Of a stretch of DNA of 37,677 nt, positions 15,195 through 22,925 are shown piece by piece. A program made the position numbers and the translations under genes. This stretch comes from Candidatus Sumerlaeia bacterium (lineage in GTDB: Bacteria; Sumerlaeota; Sumerlaeia; JADFCW01), in the NCBI GenBank assembly GCA_026415575.1, contig JAOAGV010000035.1:1-37677 (forward strand), read 5' to 3'. The notes under the pieces were generated by a model. The model saw nothing but the letters and a program-made list of their open reading frames with translations, was not told the origin of the DNA and searched no databases. How positions within the stretch are numbered: the first letter of the stretch is position 1; every line of letters begins with the position of its first letter.

Positions 15195-17459
15195 TCAATT
15201 TCCCGCAAGGCCGGCCTGCGGCTGAACGCCGGAGGCAAGAGGTTTTTCGATCAGCGTTTTCCGGTCAGAGGTAATCCTCACGCTGCCGGCCGCATCGCCG
15301 CTCGTGGCGAACATCACTTCAGCAGTCTTGCCGTCGAACTGAAATCGCACGCCGACGGCATTTTCTTTTTCCAGCAATTCCGAAGGCACCATCCCGCGAA
15401 GCGACCGGTCGCCCACTTCGATCAAGTGCAGGAAGACGTCGTCGGTGCGCGGCGTGCCGGGCGAGACCTCCATCCGCCAGTTGCCGAGATAGCCTTTTTC
15501 CTTCCATTGTTTTTCGATGCGCGGCGTCAGCGCCCAGTTGCGCCCGCAGGCCCAAAACTCCTTGCCCGGGCCGCCGACCTTCGCCAACACCGCATCCTTG
15601 GGCAAAAGTGTCCGGCAGAACAACCGCCCCTCGCCTTCTTCGGCTGAGAAGACTTTGCCCTCGACCTTCGGCTCGTTTTGCGTGTGCAGCAGCCAGTCCT
15701 TTTTGTAGTCCGGACGGGTCGAGACCACACGGTCGCAAATCACAAAATGATTCGGCAGGATAAAGACAAACTGGCGCAGCGCCTGCTTGCATTTTTCCGG
15801 ACGATAGCAGGGCGTGGCGTCTCCTGCGACATACGTATAATGGGCATTGGTCTCGAACGCGACACAATTGCCGCCGGTTGTCTTATAGGTTCCGCCGCAA
15901 CTTATCTTTCCCTCCGGCCCGTCATATGCCGGTCCCCAGTAGCCGGGGAACGGCTCGCCCGGCTGATGAATCAGGATGCAGTTGTGTGCGACAGTTTGCG
16001 AGTAGTAATGGCGCAGTTGGTAGCCTGTTTCATCCTCGCGCGAGCCGCTGTCGAGCGCCAGATAGCCTTTTTTGTAAATGATGAAATTGTTCTCGTCGTG
16101 CTGCTTATGACTGGGAACACGCGAGCCGATGGTGAACAAACAGTAGGTGTCGTCGGGGCCGGCGCCCGAGCGCATAAACACTTGGCCGAGCGCGGGAAAG
16201 TGGCGCGCGAACAGGTGGCTGTCCTGCGGTCCTTTGGCGGCGGGGGCTTTCTCGAGGTCAGTCAGAAGAAAGGGTATGACAGGATAGGAGCGGCCATAGC
16301 TGCGGACGTTTTCGGGGACAATCTGGCGGATGTAAGCGGCCAGCGCGGCGCAATCGGGATGCGACCTGCCGTAAAAGTGCATAATCTGCGACATGTGTTC
16401 GTAGAGATTGGCAACCGGCAGAGCGTTGGTGTAGTGATACGTGTCGCCGGTGCCGAACTCACGCGGCTGGGGACCGGGCAGCCAGTTCCACATAATCCAG
16501 TTGGGGAAGAGGGCAAGATGGGGCCAGTCGGCGGCGATGTCCTCGCCCGTGGCGGATTTCCATGTATGAAGGAAGTTGAACTGCGCCCATGGATACGCCC
16601 CCATGCTGTAGTTGACGGCGGCGGTGGCGAGACCGCCGTCGTCGAGCGCGCACTGCTTGCGATAGTTGAACATTTCGAGATTGAGGCGGTAGCCTTCCAA
16701 GAGCAGGCGACGCGCCAACTCGTCGTCAATGCCGTCGCCAAAGCCGGCCAGACCGGCAAACCACGGAATGTTTGGCTCGCCGTAAAAGCCTTCGTGCGGG
16801 CCACTGGTGCCGAGGCGGTAGATCCGCTTTTTGACGCGCCCCGGCTGTGTGGCATCCACATGCTGAAGGAAGGGCGCGAGAATGGCGCGGCGTTCGGCCG
16901 GCGTGAGGTCGTTGAAAATCCAGTCGTAGGCGGCCAGTGCGCACACCCGGCTGGTCGAATACCAACTCACGGCCATCGCTTTGGCGTAGCATTCGCAATA
17001 GGCGGCGACACTGACTTCGAGCATCCGCCGGGCTTTCTCCAAATACTTCCGGTCGCCCGTAACGAGATAGACGAAGGCCGTTTCCATAGCCTCTTGCCCC
17101 CACTGGCGCGGCATGGGAAGGGGGACAAGGTCGGTTTTTCCATTAGGCAGCATGCGGTAGACCGGGAATGTGTTGCGGCTTTCGGTGGTCGGGCGGTCGG
17201 GATATTGGTCCACGCGGCGTTTCAAGGCCTCAAATGTTTTCCGCTCCTGATTCAGCGCGCGCGCTTTGACCAGCGGCCACGTGTCTGCGTTGAAAAACAT
17301 GCGCGGGTGATCGCGCCGGATTTTGGCAGTCCAAGGGGCGTCCTGCGGCGGCTGTGCCGCAAGGTTCGCAACACTGCCGGCAACGAGGAGTAGAATTGCC
17401 AGGCAATTGCTCCGAACAGTCCGGAAGCGTCGAAACCGTCTTGCTGTCTGCAGCATCAT
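15195..17459 (-). CDS. Heparinase II/III-like polysaccharide lyase
   Basis: A 754-residue predicted secreted protein. A signal peptide (about 1-35, ending NLAAQ) precedes an alpha/alpha-toroid domain rich in W, Y and R (about 40-420) and a C-terminal beta-sandwich region. HKQHDENNFIIY followed by GYLALDSG (about residue 450) and VAHNCILIH (about 490) are the hallmarks of heparinase II/III and alginate-lyase-like families such as PL12, PL15, PL17 and PL21. These enzymes cleave uronic-acid polysaccharides by beta-elimination. The exact PL family and substrate cannot be told by eye. The ATG at 17459 follows AAAGG with 7 nt spacing and starts the signal peptide; the frame extends further upstream but is rejected. 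It lies 55 nt downstream of the membrane-protein gene on the same strand, so the two may be cotranscribed. Confidence 0.83.
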   Translation of the reverse strand: MMLQTARRFRRFRTVRSNCLAILLLVAGSVANLAAQPPQDAPWTAKIRRDHPRMFFNADTWPLVKARALNQERKTFEALKRRVDQYPDRPTTESRNTFPVYRMLPNGKTDLVPLPMPRQWGQEAMETAFVYLVTGDRKYLEKARRMLEVSVAAYCECYAKAMAVSWYSTSRVCALAAYDWIFNDLTPAERRAILAPFLQHVDATQPGRVKKRIYRLGTSGPHEGFYGEPNIPWFAGLAGFGDGIDDELARRLLLEGYRLNLEMFNYRKQCALDDGGLATAAVNYSMGAYPWAQFNFLHTWKSATGEDIAADWPHLALFPNWIMWNWLPGPQPREFGTGDTYHYTNALPVANLYEHMSQIMHFYGRSHPDCAALAAYIRQIVPENVRSYGRSYPVIPFLLTDLEKAPAAKGPQDSHLFARHFPALGQVFMRSGAGPDDTYCLFTIGSRVPSHKQHDENNFIIYKKGYLALDSGSREDETGYQLRHYYSQTVAHNCILIHQPGEPFPGYWGPAYDGPEGKISCGGTYKTTGGNCVAFETNAHYTYVAGDATPCYRPEKCKQALRQFVFILPNHFVICDRVVSTRPDYKKDWLLHTQNEPKVEGKVFSAEEGEGRLFCRTLLPKDAVLAKVGGPGKEFWACGRNWALTPRIEKQWKEKGYLGNWRMEVSPGTPRTDDVFLHLIEVGDRSLRGMVPSELLEKENAVGVRFQFDGKTAEVMFATSGDAAGSVRITSDRKTLIEKPLASGVQPQAGLAGN

Positions 17460-17514
17460 AACGAGACCTTTCTTTGCAGTTCTTACTGTATCACCATTTC
17501 CCGGATTGGATGCT

Positions 17515-19299
17515 TCACTCCGTCGGTACGCGCACGACCAGCCGTACCTCATCGGCACTGTGATCCATGACCATTCCGGCGCCGCGCAGCAATTTCAGCA
17601 CGGCAAGAATCTTGCCATATTTGGCCGATTGCTCGCGTACCGATTGGCTGGTCAGCGACAGCACGGCCAGAAGCCCTTCTGCGCGCCGACCCACCTCTTC
17701 CAAGTTGACAAAAGCGGCCAAATCAAGCGGTTCACCGACAGGCAATGCCAGCGACCGGAAGACAGCATTGCGCGTAATCGGCTCGCCCCGCCTTTCAAAA
17801 TGCTCCTTCATTGCCAGATAAGATTCGGGACCGAGGCCGAGGTGGCAAAGGGTGCCGAATGGGTCTGCTGCAAGCCAGCCGGTTCCCAAAAATCCGAACG
17901 GCGTTGCATGGAGTGGGCGAAAGAGTGGTGTGGCACGAAACGATGCCGGAATTTGCGCGCCTTGAGCAGCCAGAGATTCGGCCTGCCGGGCCGCCACCTT
18001 GTTCATGGCCGCTTCGGCGCGCGGAGGGTCGGCCGTGGGCAGGAGCAGGCTGGCCACAAAGAGCATGGGCAGCTGGACGTTGTGAACAACAAGCGCCGCC
18101 TCGCGCCCAAATGCCGGCGCCAGTTCCCCGTTGATGTCGAGGCCCCACTGCTGGTTGAGGCGGGCGACGGCGGCGTCGAGCGCCTCTTTGTTGCCGGCCT
18201 CGCCGGCCAATGCGCGGTCGAAATTGAGAAAACGGGCGAGCGTCTCGTCGAGGCGGTCGAAGCGCAGATCCACAAACGCCACGGCGCTGGTGGGGACAGC
18301 GTCCAAAAGTGCCAAAGGCTTGTCGGCCACGGACATCGGCATAAACGACATGGCGGCTTGTTCGCAGCGCAGGGCAAAGCGAAACTCGATGCGTCCCTGG
18401 CCGACCGTGGCTGCGCCCTCGATGAAGCGAAAGACGTTGAGGATGTTTTGAAAGCTGGTTTCGAGGGGGCGCGACAGGCGGTCGCGCAGGGTGAATTCGG
18501 GCCGCGCCCTCAAGTCCTTGAAGCACGCCAGAGGCCGCGCCACGCCGAGCAGGCCCTGCAAACGCGCCGGCGAGCGCCATGCGCGCTGAAAGTCCGCGGT
18601 CGAAAAGAAAGTCTCCGCCGGCCGGTCGAGCCGGTAGTCAATAATTCGGCGCAGATAGTCGCGTTCGTTGGAGCGCAGCGAAATGACCACCGTCTGGCCG
18701 AATCGGACATAGGTGAACGCGCGGCGGGATTTCGGCGCGTCGTAGGCATACAGCGGAATACCGCGATACACTTCGTGGGAGAGCAGCAGCTCCGGATACA
18801 GTTGCGAGCACAGTTCTGCGAGTTTCTCGGCAAAGCCCAATTCCGTGCGCGCCATGATGAGGAGAGCGGGCTCGTCGCAGCGGTCGAGTTTCGATAGGGC
18901 GAGAACGACTTCGCGGGAGAAGTAGCGGCGGAGGAACTCGCGGGCCAGCGCCGCCTTCGCTTTCCATTCGAGACTGTCTTTGTTCTCCTGATACTTGCGC
19001 CAATCCTCGCGGGTCATCAGAAGGGCGGCGAGGTCCATGCTGTTGGCCAGTTCGTCGTAGAGACGGGTTTTCTCAATGGCCGACCGAATACCCTCGAAGT
19101 CCTTGAGCATGACGAACCCGGAAGTGCGGGCAGGCAGGAGGGCGGCCAGTTCGCCCGCGAAATCGCCCGGGCCGCGGAGCGTAACAAACGCATAGAACGC
19201 CGCCAGCACGGCGGCAATCACGAGCAACACAATCAACCATGCGCGGCGCGCTGGCGATGGGATGGGGTTGGAGAATGTGCCGCGAGGGTTGGGATCCAT
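17515..19299 (-). CDS. Membrane-anchored DUF3352-like protein
   Basis: A 594-residue protein with one N-terminal hydrophobic segment (about 20-42, WLIVLLVIAAVLAAFYAFV) preceded by Arg residues, so the bulk is likely periplasmic or extracytoplasmic. Next comes LLPARTSGFVMLKDFEGIRS, which resembles the start of DUF3352-type proteins. Long alternating alpha/beta segments follow, including SAVAFVDLRFDRLDETLARFL, which may be a second copy of the same motif. No catalytic residues are recognised. The ATG at 19299 is chosen because it precedes the anchor closely; an ATG at 19350 is also in frame. The Shine-Dalgarno is weak for both. It probably forms a two-gene unit with the heparinase-like gene. 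Function unknown. Confidence 0.65.
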   Translation of the reverse strand: MDPNPRGTFSNPIPSPARRAWLIVLLVIAAVLAAFYAFVTLRGPGDFAGELAALLPARTSGFVMLKDFEGIRSAIEKTRLYDELANSMDLAALLMTREDWRKYQENKDSLEWKAKAALAREFLRRYFSREVVLALSKLDRCDEPALLIMARTELGFAEKLAELCSQLYPELLLSHEVYRGIPLYAYDAPKSRRAFTYVRFGQTVVISLRSNERDYLRRIIDYRLDRPAETFFSTADFQRAWRSPARLQGLLGVARPLACFKDLRARPEFTLRDRLSRPLETSFQNILNVFRFIEGAATVGQGRIEFRFALRCEQAAMSFMPMSVADKPLALLDAVPTSAVAFVDLRFDRLDETLARFLNFDRALAGEAGNKEALDAAVARLNQQWGLDINGELAPAFGREAALVVHNVQLPMLFVASLLLPTADPPRAEAAMNKVAARQAESLAAQGAQIPASFRATPLFRPLHATPFGFLGTGWLAADPFGTLCHLGLGPESYLAMKEHFERRGEPITRNAVFRSLALPVGEPLDLAAFVNLEEVGRRAEGLLAVLSLTSQSVREQSAKYGKILAVLKLLRGAGMVMDHSADEVRLVVRVPTE

Positions 19300-19392
19300 G
19301 GTGGCTTGGGCTCGAAGATCGGCACGGGCCGAGCGTAACGGAGGAAGCATGGAACGCGAACCTTGCCGGTATCAATCAGAAAAGCGGGCGGA

Positions 19393-19421
19393 CCGCCGGA
19401 CCTACCGCCGGACCTACCGCC
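19393..19421 (+). repeat. Short 12-nt tandem repeat
   Basis: CCGCCGGACCTA occurs twice in tandem (19393-19404 and 19405-19416), followed by a partial third copy. It lies in the gap between the divergent membrane-protein and kinase genes. Confidence 0.7.
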
Positions 19422-19513
19422 TCGGGCGGGCTTGCCCGTTGACACCGGCTGTGCGGGCATCCATTCTAAAGACCGGTGTGCCGAAGATGGATGGAGGAGA
19501 AAATCGGACGGAA

Positions 19514-20347
19514 ATGACCGCTGCGCGTGCAGGGAAAATCCACGCGGTGCCCTATCGTTGCGGACGGCTGCGCGGATTGTGCGTCCCTGAATACCGCTCT
19601 TTCGACTTGACCGTCATTCCTTGGAATGATTTGCGCACCCGATCGGACCCCATGCACCAGTTGGTGAAAGCCAGCCGCACGCGCTGCGTGGTCCGACTGA
19701 ACTATACGCCCGAGGGCCAGCCGACGCGGGTGGTGTATGCCAAGCGCGTGCTGGTGCGCGATTTGCGCAAACGACTCGGCTCGCTCTTTACCCCCTCGAA
19801 GGCCAAGCATGAATGGCAGGCCGCCCACCGTCTTTTGGCTCTGGGCATCGAAACAGCCCGTCCGGTTGTTTGCGCCGAGTTGCGCACCGGCCCGTGGCAC
19901 TACGCCAACTTTCTGGTGACCGAGGCACTGGCCGATGCCCGGCCGCTGGCGAAAGACTTGCAGGATTTGGGCGGCGGCGAAGCGCGCGTCGGGCGTCTCG
20001 TGCAACTGGCCGGCTGGCTCTGGACGGTTCATCGCCGCGGATTCTACCATGACGATTGCAGCGCCCAGCATGTGTTTGTGCGGACGGAGTTGCCTTCCCG
20101 TCCAACCTTCGCCTTTATTGACCTCGACAACTGCCGTTTTCATCGGGCGACGGTGCCGTGGTCGCGCCGCGTGAAAAATCTGTTTCAGTTGCTGCGTTCG
20201 CTGCCCGCATCCTCTGCCTCGCGCGCCGAACGCGAGTGCTTTGTCCGCGCCTATCTGGAGTCGTCCGGCGAAATGAACCGATATGATGCCGCGGTGGCAG
20301 CACTGCACCGTCTCGCCTGCGCCAAGGAATCTGAAATCCATTTGTGA
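19514..20347 (+). CDS. WaaP/Kdo-kinase-like protein kinase fold enzyme
   Basis: A 277-residue protein related to the lipopolysaccharide core kinases (WaaP/RfaP and Kdo kinase), which transfer phosphate from ATP to inner-core sugars at the cytoplasmic face of the inner membrane. The kinase signatures are VYAKR with Lys77, KHEW with Glu100, the catalytic loop YHDDCSAQHVFV (about 178-189; WaaP has HRDCYICHFLL) and FIDLDN with Asp203. No membrane segment is seen. The start is uncertain: ATG 19514 has GGAGGAG about 14 nt upstream, and an in-frame ATG at 19487 would add nine residues. The substrate is unclear because no other LPS gene is nearby. The next gene begins 85 nt downstream. Confidence 0.75.
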   Translation: MTAARAGKIHAVPYRCGRLRGLCVPEYRSFDLTVIPWNDLRTRSDPMHQLVKASRTRCVVRLNYTPEGQPTRVVYAKRVLVRDLRKRLGSLFTPSKAKHEWQAAHRLLALGIETARPVVCAELRTGPWHYANFLVTEALADARPLAKDLQDLGGGEARVGRLVQLAGWLWTVHRRGFYHDDCSAQHVFVRTELPSRPTFAFIDLDNCRFHRATVPWSRRVKNLFQLLRSLPASSASRAERECFVRAYLESSGEMNRYDAAVAALHRLACAKESEIHL

Positions 20348-20432
20348 GACGGTGTTTTCCCCTTGCTCTGCAGCCCGCTTCGGGCAAATCTGTTTAGGGT
20401 TGAGAGGGCCGACACGAGAAGGGCGCTGCGCA

Positions 20433-20654
20433 ATGCCGCCGGAAGAGTTCACCATCCGGATTACAAAAACAGGGGAAGTGTGGGCCGACCTGCGCGGGTT
20501 GGGCGAGGAGCGCGTGCGCGAGTTGCGCCGGATGCTCGAAGAAATCGTCGGCCCTATGGTCGAGGAAGTTTCTCTCAGCGACGAAAGTCCCGGACCGGCC
20601 GTTCGCTTTGTTACCGACGCCGGCGAGCAGCATTACCGGCTCCGCAGCCGATAG
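20433..20654 (+). CDS. Small hypothetical protein (73 aa)
   Basis: A 73-residue protein with a beta-strand-like start (EFTIRITKTGEVWADLRGLG), a charged helix (EERVRELRRMLEEIVGPMVEE) and a final strand (AVRFVTDAGEQHYRLRSR). I do not recognise a family. The size and layout resemble small proteins such as DUF2997, but I see no convincing match. GAGAAGG about 10 nt before the ATG supports this start; the open frame extending upstream overlaps the kinase gene. It sits between the kinase and the zinc-ribbon gene, all on one strand with gaps of 85 and 70 nt, so cotranscription is likely. Confidence 0.6.
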   Translation: MPPEEFTIRITKTGEVWADLRGLGEERVRELRRMLEEIVGPMVEEVSLSDESPGPAVRFVTDAGEQHYRLRSR

Positions 20655-20724
20655 ATGAAGACTGGCGCGTCGAGAAATCTACCCGCGAACGTTCTACGGC
20701 GCGCAAAGCAGAGGGAGCGAAGCC

Positions 20725-21234
20725 ATGACAAATCCGGACAAACGCGCGCGGTCCGCCTCGGCGCATTCCCGCCCTTTTCGACGCGGCCAGATGCCCGAAG
20801 CGCTGCTTGAATGTCCCAACTGCGGGTTTCGGTTTGCCGGCGGCGATCCGGCCAATCAGCCCTGTCCGTCCTGTGGCGACAAGACGGGCCAAGTGTATCT
20901 GCTTCGCGAGCAGCCACAATTGTCCGAGCCTCTGGTCGAGGTTCATCGCGCACCCGACTGGCTGCAGGCGGAAATGATCCGCGAGTATCTGCTCGCCGAG
21001 GGCCTGCTGGTGGCCTTTTCCACGCGGGTGCCTTGGGGCCTGATGACGTTCACCGTGGACGGACTGGCCGAGGTGGGCATTCTCACGCTGCAATCCGACG
21101 CCGATCAGGCACGCCGGTTGATTGAGCAGTTTCTGGAAACCCTGAACCAGCCGACAACCGACGCGTTGGATTTGTCGGACAAGTCGGACGCGCCGGACGA
21201 GTCGGACGATTCCTCTTCGGAGAACCTATCGTGA
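20725..21234 (+). CDS. Zinc-ribbon plus DUF2007-like protein with repeat-derived tail
   Basis: A 169-residue protein. Residues about 29-52 form a zinc ribbon with two CPxCG knuckles (CPNCGF, CPSCGD). Residues about 68-140 (VEVHRAPDWLQAEMIREYLLAEGLLVAF, then an A/I/L-rich strand-helix) look like DUF2007, a small ferredoxin-like domain labelled putative signal-transducing. The last 30 or so residues are an acidic Ser/Asp tail (LSDKSDAPDESDDS) encoded by an in-frame 9-nt array. The ATG at 20725 follows GAGGGAG. The stop overlaps the next start codon by 4 nt (GTGA), which suggests translational coupling to the deacetylase-family gene. Function unknown. Confidence 0.7.
   Translation: MTNPDKRARSASAHSRPFRRGQMPEALLECPNCGFRFAGGDPANQPCPSCGDKTGQVYLLREQPQLSEPLVEVHRAPDWLQAEMIREYLLAEGLLVAFSTRVPWGLMTFTVDGLAEVGILTLQSDADQARRLIEQFLETLNQPTTDALDLSDKSDAPDESDDSSSENLS
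21172..21207 (+). repeat. In-frame 9-nt array inside a CDS
   Basis: Four 9-nt units ending in GGAC (TTGTCGGAC, AAGTCGGAC, GCGCCGGAC, GAGTCGGAC) lie in frame within the zinc-ribbon/DUF2007 gene. They encode the tripeptides LSD, KSD, APD and ESD. Confidence 0.85.
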
Positions 21235-22193
21235 GCGCCGATGCCCCCCGCGACAGCAAGCGGTATGTCCTCGTCTATAGCGACCGCTATGTAGCCGAAA
21301 TTGGCCCGCATGTGTTTCCGGTGGCAAAATACGCGATGGTGGTTGATGAGCTGATTCACCTGTGCGGTGTAAAGCGCGAGGAGTTCCTCGAACCGAAGCC
21401 GCCGACGCGCGATCAGTTGGCCCTCGTTCATACGCGCGAATACCTCAACGATTTCCTCTCGCTGCGCTGGACGCCCCGCACAGCCGGATCGGAAATGCCG
21501 TTGACGCGCGAGATTGCGGATGCCTACGTGCTGTCGGCCGGCGGAACGCTTCTGGCCGCGCGCGAAGCCATCCGTCGGCGCGGCTTCGGCATCCATATCG
21601 GCGGCGGATTTCACCACACTTTCCCCGACCATGCCGAGGGGTTCTGTTACATCAACGACATCGCGGTGGCCATTCGCGTGCTCCAGCACGAGGGCGTGGT
21701 CCGACGGGCTGCGGTCGTGGACTGCGACGTGCATCAGGGCAACGGCACGGCGCGCATTTTCCAAGATGATCCCGATGTGTTCACCTTTTCGATTCATCAG
21801 CATCACAACTATCCGCCGAAGGAAAAGAGCGATCTGGACATCGGGCTGCGCAACGGCGTCGGCGACGAGGAATACCTCGCCGCACTCGCAGGGGCGATTC
21901 CCGCGCGATTGGAAGCGCATCGGCCCGAATTGGTAATCTACAACGCCGGCGCCGACCCGTACGAGCACGACCTGCTTGGCGGGCTGGCGCTGACCAAGCA
22001 GGGGTTGACCCGCCGCGACGAACTGGTCATCGGCTGGTGCGCGGCGCATTCCATCCCGATTGTGTCGCTTTTGGCCGGCGGCTATGCCGCAGACACCAAC
22101 GACACGGTGGACATTCATGTGAACACATGCCGGACGATGATCGAGGTGGCGCGGCGGGTGGAGCAGGAAGAAAAAGCCGGCTCGCAGGGATAG
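21231..22193 (+). CDS. Histone-deacetylase-family amidohydrolase
   Basis: A 320-residue zinc amidohydrolase of the arginase/deacetylase superfamily, like bacterial AcuC and acetylpolyamine amidohydrolases. The signature residues are all present: GGGFHHTFPDHAEGFCYINDIA (His128 and His129), DCDVHQGNGT (zinc ligands Asp166 and His168), NAGADPYEHD (zinc ligand Asp242) and LAGGY (Tyr285). It is therefore expected to be active and to hydrolyse an acetyl-amide. The substrate could be an acetylated protein lysine, a polyamine or another small molecule and cannot be read from sequence. The start is GTG at 21231, overlapping the previous stop by 4 nt. It ends the four-gene run and is followed by a repeat block. 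Confidence 0.9.
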   Translation: MSADAPRDSKRYVLVYSDRYVAEIGPHVFPVAKYAMVVDELIHLCGVKREEFLEPKPPTRDQLALVHTREYLNDFLSLRWTPRTAGSEMPLTREIADAYVLSAGGTLLAAREAIRRRGFGIHIGGGFHHTFPDHAEGFCYINDIAVAIRVLQHEGVVRRAAVVDCDVHQGNGTARIFQDDPDVFTFSIHQHHNYPPKEKSDLDIGLRNGVGDEEYLAALAGAIPARLEAHRPELVIYNAGADPYEHDLLGGLALTKQGLTRRDELVIGWCAAHSIPIVSLLAGGYAADTNDTVDIHVNTCRTMIEVARRVEQEEKAGSQG

Positions 22194-22209
22194 ATTCGAT
22201 GCCACACAC

Positions 22210-22414
22210 TTTGGACTGCGGGAGCCCTGCTCCCGCTTTCTTTTGGGTCCGGCTCCAACCCACCCGTGCATACTTTGGACTGCGGCAGCCATGCTGCCGC
22301 TTTTTCTTTTGCCAAACCCAAACCCGCCAAGGGTGGGTTCTCTCCGCAGCGCCGACGCTTTGTCTGGCAACGGACGATTTCAGCAAAGCGGAAGCATGGC
22401 TGCCGCAGTCCAAA
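22210..22414 (-). repeat. Composite inverted-repeat element, core copy plus extra half
   Basis: Arms lie at 22274-22305 and 22385-22414, in the same orientation as the 25855-26225 copy. The 79-nt loop also aligns with that copy. An additional half-element precedes it (about 22210-22239). There the hairpin is GCGGGAGC-CCT-GCTCCCGC instead of GCGGCAGC-CAT-GCTGCCGC, a compensatory base-pair change. The long outer flanks of the two full copies are not obvious here. Confidence 0.75.
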
Positions 22415-22447
22415 GCGTGCGCAAATAAAATGCACCAAGAACAAACC

Positions 22448-22476
22448 TTGACGTGAGGGTAGAGCAGGCGATAGCG
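22448..22476 (+). promoter_or_regulatory. Possible tRNA-Pro promoter
   Basis: TTGACG (22448-22453) is followed after 16-17 nt by GATAGCG (22470-22476), about 22 nt before the tRNA. The -10 box is imperfect, so this is a candidate only. Confidence 0.35.
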
Positions 22477-22497
22477 TTTTTGTCGTTTTGCGTCGGT

Positions 22498-22575
22498 CGG
22501 GGCGTAGCGCAGTCTGGTTAGCGCGCGTGCCTTGGGAGCACGAGGTCGGCGGTTCAAATCCGCCCGTCCCGACCA
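22498..22575 (+). tRNA. tRNA-Pro(UGG)
   Basis: A complete 78-nt cloverleaf. The acceptor CGGGGCG pairs with CGTCCCG (one G-U pair). The D stem is GCGC/GCGC, the anticodon stem CGTGC/GCACG with loop CTTGGGA (anticodon TGG), and the T stem GGCGG/CCGCC with TTCAAAT. The discriminator is A and the CCA end is encoded. Confidence 0.96.
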
Positions 22576-22925
22576 TTTGCAAGCGCGGGCCTCAGGTGCG
22601 TTGTCATCGCACGGCTTCTGCGGGTTGCGTTCTGTCCCTCCCGGCATTTTCTCAAGTCCAAATGCACAGGCCGGCAGTCCAAACGGCATAAAGATCAATC
22701 TTCAGTTTGTTGTAGTCTTCCCCGCCTCAGATAGGGCATTTTTTGTCGGCAAAGGCAATCTTCCCGCGAAAAGCGAATCTACAAATGGAAAACTGAGGTT
22801 TGAATGGCAGGCTGTTTCAAATCTGCTTGCGTGAAAGCCGGCTCCGGCGGTAGCGTGGCGCCGATTTTCAGAACGACAGCGGCAGCAGGATGTTCTGCCG
22901 CCCATCCTGTCTGAGGAGGAAAACC
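22576..22925. other. Gene-free leader before GH127
   Basis: About 350 nt between tRNA-Pro and the GH127 gene. I see no gene, no strong terminator and no convincing promoter. The GAGGAGG that serves the GH127 start lies at its right end. Confidence 0.5.

Noticed and set aside
15678-17393. A 571-codon plus-strand open frame opposite the heparinase-like gene
   Set aside because: It is a shadow of the lyase gene, which has clear family motifs and an RBS.
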